From positions 1 to 5,702 of the forward strand of contig WFRL01000026.1 in the NCBI GenBank assembly GCA_015486555.1: a DNA stretch of 5,702 nucleotides, given 5' to 3'. The notes under the pieces are model-generated. The model was not told the origin of the DNA. It did no database searches and saw nothing but the letters and a program-made list of their open reading frames with translations. Shown piece after piece: positions 1 to 5,032 of the stretch. The translations under genes were made by a program, and so were the position numbers. How positions within the stretch are numbered: position 1 is the first letter of the stretch; every line of letters begins with the position of its first letter. Source of the stretch: Candidatus Microgenomates bacterium. GTDB lineage: Bacteria; Patescibacteriota; Microgenomatia; JAADGY01.

Positions 1-27
1 CGAGCCGGGTTTTCCGAGCCGGGCTCG
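1..27. repeat. GC-rich direct and inverted repeat at window edge
   Basis: CGAGCCGGG occurs at 1-9 and again at 15-23. The second copy runs into GGCTCG (22-27), so 15-27 is an imperfect palindrome with a one-base centre. The surrounding sequence is AT-rich, so this GC-rich block stands out. It is cut by the window edge, so it could be the tail of a hairpin, a terminator or a dispersed repeat. No function is assigned. Confidence 0.4.
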
Positions 28-86
28 TGAATTTTAGTTTATTCACCACTCTTTAGCAGCTTTATGTTAAAATTTTAAGGTAAAAC

Positions 87-160
87 GGGCGCGTAGCTCA
101 GTTGGTTAGAGCGCAGTCCTGATAAGACTGAGGCCCCAGGTTCGAGTCCTGGCGCGCCCA
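87..160 (+). tRNA. tRNA-Ile (anticodon GAT)
   Basis: This is a complete cloverleaf. The 7-bp acceptor stem (87-93 with 153-159) is fully paired. The D-arm is GCTC/GAGC (96-99, 109-112) around a loop containing GG. The anticodon stem CAGTC/GACTG (114-118, 126-130) closes the 7-base loop CTGATAA with anticodon GAT at 121-123. A 5-base variable loop (131-135) is followed by the T-arm CCAGG/CCTGG with loop TTCGAGT (141-147). The discriminator is A160. The next bases are CAA, so the CCA end is not encoded and must be added by CCA-adding enzyme. GAT reads the isoleucine codons AUC and AUU. Part of its sequence is repeated twice downstream (171-229, 478-536). Confidence 0.97.
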
Positions 161-170
161 CAATGTTTAA

Positions 171-229
171 GTTGGTTAGAGCGGTCCGATAAATCGGACA
201 GGTCGATGGTTCGAGCCCATCCGCGCCCA
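171..229 (+). pseudogene. Degenerate tRNA 3' portion, copy 1
   Basis: The fragment begins in the D-loop with GTTGGTTAGAGCG, identical to 101-113 of the intact tRNA-Ile. It continues through an anticodon-like arm (184-199), variable bases AGGTC, a perfectly paired T-arm GATGG/CCATC (205-209, 217-221) with loop TTCGAGC, and the acceptor 3' strand CGCGCCC plus discriminator A229. The acceptor 5' strand and first half of the D-stem are missing; CAATGTTTAA stands there instead. The anticodon arm is only 16 bases, giving a 6-base loop or a 7-bp stem with a 2-base loop, so it could not be a normal tRNA even with a 5' half. The AGGTC variable loop resembles typical tRNA-Ile. It is most likely a displaced tRNA-Ile 3' part. 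Confidence 0.8.
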
Positions 230-234
230 CAACT

Positions 235-486
235 ATGGCGTTTTTCTACATTCTTGAGAGCAAGAAAAACGGACGTTTTTATTATGGATCAACGACTGAT
301 TTAAAGAGAAGACTTGAGGAACATAATCGAGGCAAGACTAAAGCTACTCGTTATCTTATTCCCTGGTTATTACGATATTATGAGGAATATCCTACTTTAA
401 AGCAGGCAAGGAGAAGGGAATATCAAGTAAAGAGGTGGAAAAGCAGAGTTAAGGTTTTAGAGCTTATAAGTCAGGGAGTTGGTTAG
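235..486 (+). CDS. Small single-domain GIY-YIG nuclease family protein
   Basis: This 83-residue protein is essentially one GIY-YIG domain. The 'GIY' strand is FYI (4-6), followed about ten residues later by the 'YIG' strand YYG (16-18). The helix DLKRRLEEHN (22-31) carries the conserved Arg (R25/R26) and His-Asn pair. RRREYQVKRWKS (59-70) supplies the expected metal-binding Glu (E62) and the basic K-x-W-K-S segment. It lacks the long DNA-binding tail of I-TevI-type homing enzymes and resembles the short YhbQ/UPF0213-like group, whose substrates are poorly known. The start lies 6 bases after tRNA-like copy 1, with no Shine-Dalgarno and no alternative in-frame start (stop at 190-192). The last two codons and the TAG lie inside tRNA-like copy 2. 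This position suggests a mobile or homing role rather than housekeeping repair, which is inference. Confidence 0.88.
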   Translation: MAFFYILESKKNGRFYYGSTTDLKRRLEEHNRGKTKATRYLIPWLLRYYEEYPTLKQARRREYQVKRWKSRVKVLELISQGVG

Positions 487-536
487 AGCGGTCCGATGAA
501 TCGGACAGGTCCCGGGTTCGAGCCCATCCGCGCCCA
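478..536 (+). pseudogene. Degenerate tRNA 3' portion, copy 2
   Basis: The stretch 478-537 matches 171-230 at 56 of 60 positions, with an offset of 307 bases. One difference is in the anticodon-like loop (498, G for A). The other three are adjacent, in the 5' strand of the T-stem (512-514, CCG for GAT). These break pairing with the unchanged 3' strand CCATC, so only two T-stem pairs remain. The acceptor 3' strand CGCGCCC and A536 are kept and the 5' half is absent. It overlaps the last 9 bases of the GIY-YIG gene, including its stop codon. Together with copy 1 it forms direct repeats around that gene. Confidence 0.8.
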
Positions 537-607
537 CTAATCGTGATTTTCTCTTATAAGTGTTGCCTAATTGAAAAATCGGACTGAAATTAATGGAAGT
601 TAGAAGG

Positions 608-651
608 TTCATAAAATCCATAAAGTCCATAAAGTTTATAAAGTTATAAAG
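608..651. repeat. 9-bp tandem repeat, about 5 units
   Basis: Successive units are TTCATAAAA, TCCATAAAG, TCCATAAAG, TTTATAAAG and a shortened TTATAAAG. The consensus is roughly TYCATAAAG. The array is noncoding, and its units diverge gradually toward the 3' end. Confidence 0.85.
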
Positions 652-689
652 TAGAACCCCTTGAGGAGTCGTCCTTAGAACAAGTTGTT

Positions 690-902
690 TTCCCCTCTTC
701 GCGTCATTCTGAGCCCTGCGAAGAATCTAGCGAGCTGAAGCGAGCGCAAAGGTATCAGCAATCAAGTTTTTTCTAAGCTCTTACTACGGGTTATCAATTG
801 TTTTCAACCTAGTTCCTCTAACCTAGCTCCTAGTTCCAACTCCTGCGCCTTCGGCTAGATCCTTCGTCGCTCTAGCTCCTCAGGATGACGCGGGGAGGGG
901 AA
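690..902. repeat. Long imperfect inverted repeat (hairpin or MITE-like unit)
   Basis: The outer arms 690-713 and 879-902 are reverse complements at 21 of 24 positions. All three exceptions would be U-G wobbles in a plus-strand RNA, so that stem could pair without interruption. After an internal loop, a second stem pairs 719-731 with 854-866 (12 of 13). Each arm carries a unit of the form CGTCATYCTGAG...CGAAGRATCTAG, which I recognise as resembling a short dispersed repeat seen in many unrelated bacterial genomes. The central ~120 bases hold no gene. No clear target-site duplication is visible. It could be two converging repeat copies, a MITE-like element, or a structured RNA or terminator region. 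Confidence 0.7.
808..838. repeat. Short direct repeats CCTAGYTCC
   Basis: CCTAGTTCCT (808-817), CCTAGCTCCT (822-831) and CCTAGTTCCA (829-838) are three closely spaced, partly overlapping copies of one 9-10-base motif. They lie within the loop portion of the larger inverted repeat. Confidence 0.55.
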
Positions 903-967
903 GGTTCCTTTTTAATCTGATTTTGATTGGGTAAGACTGACTGGAACCTGGAACAATTTAATGGATA

Positions 968-1627
968 ATGGTAGAATTAAAAATGGAAATTAAGCAGAAA
1001 AGAGTAAAGGCCCCGATTAAACTTATAGAGTACACTTTTCCAGACGACGAAATTAGTTACGTGGCCCCTAATTGGCAAGAAACAGGAAAATTAACCTTCA
1101 AGCTAGCTCAGAAAATCATCAAAGATAATTACCAAGCCGATCGTTTAGTTGTCCTAGCTAAAGGAGGCTGGAGTTGGTCAAGAGCACTCATTGATTATCT
1201 TAACATTTCTCAAGGCAGTAGTTTAGAACTTAAATTTTACAAGGATGTCAATCAAAAGAACAAATCTCCAGTTATCGTCCAGTCATTACCCATCAGCGTC
1301 CAGGACGAGAAAATTCTTATCTTTGATGATGTAGCCGACTCAGGAGAAACTTTAAAAACCGCCAAAAGGTACCTCCAACTTTGTGGAACTAAGGAAATTA
1401 AAACAGCCACTTTATTTTTTAAACCTTGGTCAGATGTCGAGCCTAATTTTTGGTCGGCAGAAACCAAAGCCTGGGTCATTTTCCCCCACGAGATAAGAGA
1501 GGCAGTTACCTTAATTGGTAAACGTTGGCGGCAACGAAAACTATCTAAAGAGGAAATTCTCAAACGTTTTAGCCTCATCGGCCTTCCCCCTGACGAGGTA
1601 GAGTTTTTTGTTAGATTACTTAGATAA
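968..1627 (+). CDS. Phosphoribosyltransferase-fold protein
   Basis: This 219-residue protein has the type I phosphoribosyltransferase fold. The PRPP-binding signature is at 116-128 (ILIFDDVADSGET), with the acidic pair D120-D121 that contacts the ribose of PRPP and the small S-G-E-T loop that binds its 5'-phosphate. An earlier loop, AKGGWSWSRALIDYL (64-78), matches the family's pyrophosphate-loop segment, usually A-R/K-G-G followed by a helix. The overall form recalls the xanthine/hypoxanthine-guanine PRTase-like proteins of archaea and reduced bacteria. The base specificity, presumably a purine for salvage, cannot be read from sequence. It is probably cytoplasmic, with no signal or membrane segment. 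ATG 968 was chosen; ATG 983 is a possible shorter start, and neither has a good Shine-Dalgarno. It converges on rpsI with 48 bases between them. Confidence 0.85.
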   Translation: MVELKMEIKQKRVKAPIKLIEYTFPDDEISYVAPNWQETGKLTFKLAQKIIKDNYQADRLVVLAKGGWSWSRALIDYLNISQGSSLELKFYKDVNQKNKSPVIVQSLPISVQDEKILIFDDVADSGETLKTAKRYLQLCGTKEIKTATLFFKPWSDVEPNFWSAETKAWVIFPHEIREAVTLIGKRWRQRKLSKEEILKRFSLIGLPPDEVEFFVRLLR

Positions 1628-1675
1628 CTAACTTACCCAACTCCTACTAACACACCTTTTTATTTAAAACTCTGA

Positions 1676-2104
1676 TTACCGTTTCGGTGATTGGCGCTTG
1701 CGGCGGGCCTTACCACCTCTACCTGTTTTACGTCTCTCTTTTTCTCGAGGATCACGGGTCAAAAAACCATTTTCCCGCATCAAAGCCTTAAACTCTTTTT
1801 CATTCCACTTAACTAAGGCTCGAGCTAGAGCATGGTTTAAAGCATCTATCTGAGCCCGCACCCCGCCACCAATTATCTTAGCCTCGAAACCCAATTTGAA
1901 CTTATTGGCTATCAGCTGTAGAGGTCGGGCATAAAGAGGTTGAAAGAGGGGGGAATTGAAATATTCTCCAATCTTTCGTCCATTAACCAACCAATCCTTT
2001 TTATCTAGAAGAAATCGAACCCGAGCAACCGCCCTTTTCCGGCGGCCAACAGCGGTGATATCTTTGTTTTTAGAGTTTTTCTTTTGAGTCTTAGATTGAG
2101 GCAT
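1676..2104 (-). CDS. rpsI: 30S ribosomal protein S9
   Basis: S9 is a small-subunit head protein whose C-terminal tail reaches the P-site tRNA. The 142 residues begin with a basic N-terminal stretch and then show the family landmarks: AVGRRKRAVARVRF (18-31), VNGRKIGEYF (40-49), IGGGVRAQIDALNHALARAL (78-97) and LTRDPREKERRKTGRGGKAR (115-134). It ends in the diagnostic lysine-arginine (QSPKR), the residues known to contact tRNA. The start follows the rplM stop by one base. An AGAAGGA Shine-Dalgarno lies inside the end of rplM, so coupled translation is likely. The pair rplM-rpsI is conserved across bacteria. It is the last gene of the block, and no hairpin plus U-run terminator is visible in the 48 bases after it. 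Confidence 0.98.
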   Translation of the reverse strand: MPQSKTQKKNSKNKDITAVGRRKRAVARVRFLLDKKDWLVNGRKIGEYFNSPLFQPLYARPLQLIANKFKLGFEAKIIGGGVRAQIDALNHALARALVKWNEKEFKALMRENGFLTRDPREKERRKTGRGGKARRKRQSPKR

Positions 2105-2105
2105 C

Positions 2106-2555
2106 TTAGTCCTTCTTAATTACTTTTTTAAACTGTTGTTCATAAGGGTGCTTATCTCCAGGGTAAATTCTCAGCCGAGCTAGGCGATCCTTTCTTAATT
2201 TATTTTTTGGTAACATATTCTTAACTGCCTGCCAGATAATTCTAGTTGGGTGGTGTTCAAACATCCACTTAGCTGTTCGCTCCCTTAAACCTTTAGGATA
2301 ACCTGTATGGTGGTAGTACTTTTTATTCTCAGCCTTCAAGCCACTAAACTTCACTTGAGCCGCATTTTGGACAACAACAAAGTCTCCTTGATCTAAGTTA
2401 GGCATATAGTTCACTTTATTCTTTCCCATTAGAAGAGTGGCAATTTGAGTTGCTAAGCGACCAACTATTTTTCCTTTGGCATCAATAAAATGCCACTTTC
2501 TCTTAATTTCTTTTCCTTTAACAACACTGGTCTTTTGATCTTTTATTTTCCTCAT
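2106..2555 (-). CDS. rplM: 50S ribosomal protein L13
   Basis: L13 is an early-assembling 23S rRNA-binding protein. The 149 residues carry a basic N-terminal extension of about 20, then WHFIDAKGKIVGRLATQIA (21-39), the LLMGKNKVNYMPNLDQGDFVV block (41-61), and KKYYHHTGYPKGL (78-90). The signature region AVKNMLPKNKL (110-120) runs on to RIYPGDKHPYEQQ (129-141). All are characteristic of L13, and the length is normal. The start ATG overlaps the rplQ stop as ATGA (2552-2555), and an AAGGAG Shine-Dalgarno lies 8 bases upstream inside rplQ, a strong case for coupled translation. Joining rplM-rpsI directly to the alpha operon is also seen in several bacterial groups. Confidence 0.98.
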   Translation of the reverse strand: MRKIKDQKTSVVKGKEIKRKWHFIDAKGKIVGRLATQIATLLMGKNKVNYMPNLDQGDFVVVQNAAQVKFSGLKAENKKYYHHTGYPKGLRERTAKWMFEHHPTRIIWQAVKNMLPKNKLRKDRLARLRIYPGDKHPYEQQFKKVIKKD

Positions 2556-3094
2556 TTCTTAGTCTCCTTCTTTTTCTCTTCTTTTCCTTTTTTAACTTCT
2601 CTCTTAACTGAGTTTGGGGCTGTTTTTTTCTCTTTCTTAACAACCTTATTTTTCTTTTCTGCCTTAACTTGAGAAGTCTTCTTCTCTATCTTCTGAGTAA
2701 CCTTCTTTTGGCTAACTGTTTCTTTTTTCGTAATTGCTTTTTCAAGTATCTTTACTTCGGCTAAAAGGGTATTATCACCTTTCCTGGGATTCAACCGTCT
2801 AAATGTAGTAAAGCCACTAACTTTGTTACCTAAATTAGGTAATATTTCATTGATTAGTTTAAAGGCTGCTTTTTTATTATTACCCAATCGGCTAATTAAA
2901 AGGCGCTTGTGATGGAGGTCATTCTTTTTAGCCAAGGTAACCAACTTGTCAAAATAAGCCTTTAAGGCTTTAGCTTTAACGATGGTAGTTGTCAAATGTT
3001 TATGCTTTATCAAGGTAATTGCTAAACCCTTTAAAAGGGCTCGGCGCTCATCTTTTCCCCCCGCTAATCGATATTTCTTTTTAAGATGCCGCAT
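2552..3094 (-). CDS. rplQ: 50S ribosomal protein L17 with lysine-rich C-terminal tail
   Basis: Residues 1-118 are an L17 domain, which sits near the peptide-exit side of the large subunit. It starts with MRHLKKKYRLAGGKDERRAL, followed by LIKHKHLTTTIVKAKALK (28-45), LVTLAKKNDLHHKR (51-64) and SGFTTFRRLNPRKGDN (93-108). Bacterial L17 usually ends around here at 115-130 residues. In this protein a further tail of about 62 residues (119-180) is about 40% lysine (25 of 62) with many Glu, Thr and Val and no apparent fold. It reads on in frame without a break, so it is a real extension rather than a frameshift. The start is 4 bases after the rpoA stop with no clear Shine-Dalgarno, suggesting reinitiation. 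The stop overlaps the rplM start. Confidence 0.97.
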   Translation of the reverse strand: MRHLKKKYRLAGGKDERRALLKGLAITLIKHKHLTTTIVKAKALKAYFDKLVTLAKKNDLHHKRLLISRLGNNKKAAFKLINEILPNLGNKVSGFTTFRRLNPRKGDNTLLAEVKILEKAITKKETVSQKKVTQKIEKKTSQVKAEKKNKVVKKEKKTAPNSVKREVKKGKEEKKKETKK

Positions 3095-3098
3095 TTCT

Positions 3099-4007
3099 CT
3101 ATTTTTTCTTCAAAACTTTTTTAATCTCCTCAATGGATTTTGGACCCAAATTTTTAACTGTTCCTAGTTCTTCTTTACTTAGACGCCTTAGTTTCTCAAC
3201 CGTAAAAATATCAGCTTTTTTAAGAGCATTAGTTATTCGTGGTGACAAAGCTAATTCTTCTAGAGAAGTACCTTCCTCTTGATCACTCTTCTTAGTTTTC
3301 TCTTTCGGCCCTGCAACTTTCTTTGTAACCTTCTCCCCCCCACTAGTTAAATGAGAAAAGTGTTTAGCTAAAATTAAAGAAGCTTTCTCTACCGCTTCAG
3401 AGGGAGAGATAGCTCCATCGGTGGTAACATCTAAAATCAGCTTGTCCCAATCTGTTTCTCGACCAACACGGGTAGCTTCTACTTTATAGTTAACTTTAAT
3501 CACAGGTGAAAAAACTGCATCAATTGGAATGACTCCTAAGTGAGGTCTTTCCAACTCTTCCGCTAGGACATAACGATAACCTCTCCCCACAGTTAATTTC
3601 ATCTTTAGATGGGCTTTTTTGTCCGTTAAGTGACAAAGCACTAACTCTTTATTTACTATCTCCAATCCTCCTTCAGGTTGAAGATCAGCCGCTTTTATTT
3701 CTTTTACTCCTTTAGCATCAAGGTAAATTGTTTTTGCTTCATCGACGGTAGCTTTAATCCTTACTTTTTTCAGGTTAAGAATTAAATCAATAACATTTTC
3801 CTTCATTCCATCAATAGTTGTAAATAGATGAGAGATATTATTTATCTCTACATGAGTTATAGCTGCTCCCTGGAGGGAAGATAAAAGAACACGGCGAAGA
3901 GCATTACCTAAAGTATAACCATAACCTTTCACTAAAGGCTCAACCACAAAACGGCAATAAGAACCTTTATCAATCTCTGTTTTAACTTTAAAAATAGGCT
4001 CGATCAT
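3099..4007 (-). CDS. rpoA: DNA-directed RNA polymerase subunit alpha
   Basis: Alpha dimerises to scaffold assembly of beta and beta', and its C-terminal domain binds UP-element DNA and activators. The N-terminal domain (about 1-225) has the core motif GYTLGNALRRVLLSSLQGAA (30-49), then TTIDGMKENVIDLILNLK (63-80) and ERPHLGVIPIDAVFSPV (153-169). A charged linker of about 25 residues follows. The C-terminal domain (about 250-302) contains LSPRITNALKKADI and LGPKSIEEIKKVL. R257, N260, K290 and S291 correspond to E. coli R265, N268, K298 and S299, so the DNA-contact residues are kept. At 302 residues it is slightly short, mainly through a lean C-terminal end. A very strong Shine-Dalgarno (4012-4019) precedes the start, 11 bases after rpsD. 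Confidence 0.99.
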   Translation of the reverse strand: MIEPIFKVKTEIDKGSYCRFVVEPLVKGYGYTLGNALRRVLLSSLQGAAITHVEINNISHLFTTIDGMKENVIDLILNLKKVRIKATVDEAKTIYLDAKGVKEIKAADLQPEGGLEIVNKELVLCHLTDKKAHLKMKLTVGRGYRYVLAEELERPHLGVIPIDAVFSPVIKVNYKVEATRVGRETDWDKLILDVTTDGAISPSEAVEKASLILAKHFSHLTSGGEKVTKKVAGPKEKTKKSDQEEGTSLEELALSPRITNALKKADIFTVEKLRRLSKEELGTVKNLGPKSIEEIKKVLKKK

Positions 4008-4011
4008 AAAT

Positions 4012-4019
4012 ACCTCCTT
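4012..4019 (-). promoter_or_regulatory. Strong Shine-Dalgarno of rpoA
   Basis: Read on the minus strand, AAGGAGGT is a full anti-16S match, with GGAGG 5 bases before the rpoA ATG. It abuts the rpsD stop (TAAAGGAGGT). It is the best ribosome-binding site in the block and fixes the rpoA start. Confidence 0.85.
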
Positions 4020-4648
4020 TAGCGTGAGTAAAACTCAACAATTAATTGTTCTTTAATATCCGCATCTAACTCTTCTCTCTCGGGCAGGCGAACAAACTTA
4101 CCTTCTACCCCTTTTCTCTCTACCCAAACTGGCAAACCTCGCTTTTCACTGGCTTCCAAACTCTTTTTAATCTCTTCATTTTCTCTAATTCTCTTTCTTA
4201 AACTGATAACATCTCCCTGACGGAGTTGATAAGAAGGAATAGTAACTTTCTTCTTATTTACCTGGACATGACCATGTTTCACTAATTGCCGAGCAGCATT
4301 CCGAGAAGGAGCAAACCCCAAACGATAAATTACATTGTCCAGGCGGCTTTCTAGAAGTTGTAAAAGCTTAATTCCAGTTGCTCCTGGGTTTTTAACTGCT
4401 TCTAAAAATAAATTTCTAAATTGTCTCTCCCGCAGGCCATAGATCCTTTTTACTTTTTGTTTTTCCCGCAGTTGTTGTCCATAGACATTAAGCTTGGCTC
4501 GAGCAGCTTTATAACCATGCTGACCAGGCGGAATGGCCCCTTTTCTTTCAAGAGGGCACTTTGCTGTAAAACAGCGTTCTCCCTTCAAAAATAATTTTCG
4601 TCCTTCCCGGCGACATAAACGGCATTTGGCTTGGGTATATTTTCCCAT
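4019..4648 (-). CDS. rpsD: 30S ribosomal protein S4 (zinc-binding form)
   Basis: S4 is a primary 16S rRNA binder that nucleates assembly of the 30S body. The 209 residues are full length. Cysteines C9, C12, C26 and C31 form the C-x2-C-x13-C-x4-C zinc site, as in the Thermus protein and unlike zinc-free S4 versions. The segment CPLERKGAIPPGQHG (31-45) and KQKVKRIYGLRERQFRNLF (64-82) are typical of the N-terminal domain. The S4 RNA-binding domain spans about 99-152 (LESRLDNVIYRLGFAPSR; ARQLVKHGHVQVN). The C-terminus LIVEFYSR is the usual S4 ending. It lies between rpsK and rpoA, as in E. coli and unlike Bacillus, where rpsD is elsewhere. The gap from the rpsK stop is 2 bases, with a GAAGGGG Shine-Dalgarno inside rpsK. 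Confidence 0.99.
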   Translation of the reverse strand: MGKYTQAKCRLCRREGRKLFLKGERCFTAKCPLERKGAIPPGQHGYKAARAKLNVYGQQLREKQKVKRIYGLRERQFRNLFLEAVKNPGATGIKLLQLLESRLDNVIYRLGFAPSRNAARQLVKHGHVQVNKKKVTIPSYQLRQGDVISLRKRIRENEEIKKSLEASEKRGLPVWVERKGVEGKFVRLPEREELDADIKEQLIVEFYSR

Positions 4649-4650
4649 CT

Positions 4651-5031
4651 TTACCCCTTCTTTGGTTTTTTAGGCCGACAACCATTATGAGGTATCGGCG
4701 TAACATCAATTAAAGAATTAACCTTAAAGGAGGTATGACGCAATAATTTTAAAGCCGCATCACGGCCAGGTCCAGGACCTTTTAAGAAAACATCCACTTG
4801 ATTAATTGATCCACTTTCCAGCTTTTCAACGATATACTTGATAGTGGTAGTTGCTGCGAAGGGGGTTGATTTCCGGGTTCCTTTAAAACCAGCTCGACCA
4901 CAACTATACCAAAAAAGGGCGTTTCCTTGAGTATTAGTAACCGTCACTAGAGTATTATTAAAACCAGCAGTAATATAGATCCGTACCTTGGTCGGCAACC
5001 TTATCTCATTTGTTTTCTTCGTCTTAATCAT
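4651..5031 (-). CDS. rpsK: 30S ribosomal protein S11
   Basis: S11 sits on the platform of the small subunit near the mRNA exit and the 690/790 loops of 16S rRNA. The 126 residues show RIYITAGFNNTLVTVTNTQGN (17-37), FKGTRKSTPFAA (49-60), the LKGPGPGRDAALK motif (83-95) and the highly conserved ending DVTPIPHNGCRPKKPKKG (109-126). All of these mark S11, and the length is normal. The gap to the upstream rpsM stop is a single base. The only ribosome-binding-like sequence is a weak purine run (GAAGAAG) inside the end of rpsM, so translation is probably coupled to rpsM. Confidence 0.99.
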   Translation of the reverse strand: MIKTKKTNEIRLPTKVRIYITAGFNNTLVTVTNTQGNALFWYSCGRAGFKGTRKSTPFAATTTIKYIVEKLESGSINQVDVFLKGPGPGRDAALKLLRHTSFKVNSLIDVTPIPHNGCRPKKPKKG

Positions 5032-5032
5032 T

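Larger units (their letters stand above)
538..967. other. Gene-free intergenic region with repeats
   Basis: No convincing coding region is visible here on either strand. Apart from the tandem repeat, the long inverted repeat and the CCTAGTTCC-type repeats listed separately, it is unremarkable AT-rich sequence. I see no clear promoter for the downstream gene. There is a weak GGTTCC (903-908) / GGAACC (943-948) inverted pair and a doubled TGGAAC (942-947, 949-954) just before that gene. Confidence 0.6.

Noticed and set aside
42..73. Possible promoter for the tRNA (TTCACC at 42-47, TAAAAT at 68-73)
   Set aside because: The spacing is 20 bases and the -35 match is poor. In AT-rich sequence this is not distinguishable from chance.
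164..192. Nine-codon open frame from ATG 164 through tRNA-like copy 1
   Set aside because: It is very short, has no ribosome-binding site, and consists mostly of tRNA-derived sequence.
87..537. Group I intron or split tRNA gene as explanation of the tRNA fragments
   Set aside because: The tRNA-Ile is complete and uninterrupted. The 307-base unit is too short for an intron core plus the nuclease gene, and the fragments lie downstream rather than flanking a split.
463..561. Palindrome CTTATAAG at 463-470 and 553-560 around tRNA-like copy 2, as possible target-site duplication
   Set aside because: A short AT-rich palindrome of this size can occur by chance, and it does not sit at the repeat boundaries.
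577..585. AAATCGGAC matching 191-199, as a possible third tRNA remnant
   Set aside because: Only nine bases match, and no T-arm or acceptor sequence follows.
1252..1578. Open frame of 108 codons on the minus strand
   Set aside because: It lies wholly inside and antisense to the phosphoribosyltransferase gene, whose motifs are clear. The antisense product shows no recognisable domain.
2490..3167. Two plus-strand open frames (2490-2672 and 2982-3167)
   Set aside because: They are antisense to rplM/rplQ and rplQ/rpoA. Their Phe/Ser/Leu-rich products are what lysine-rich genes give on the opposite strand.
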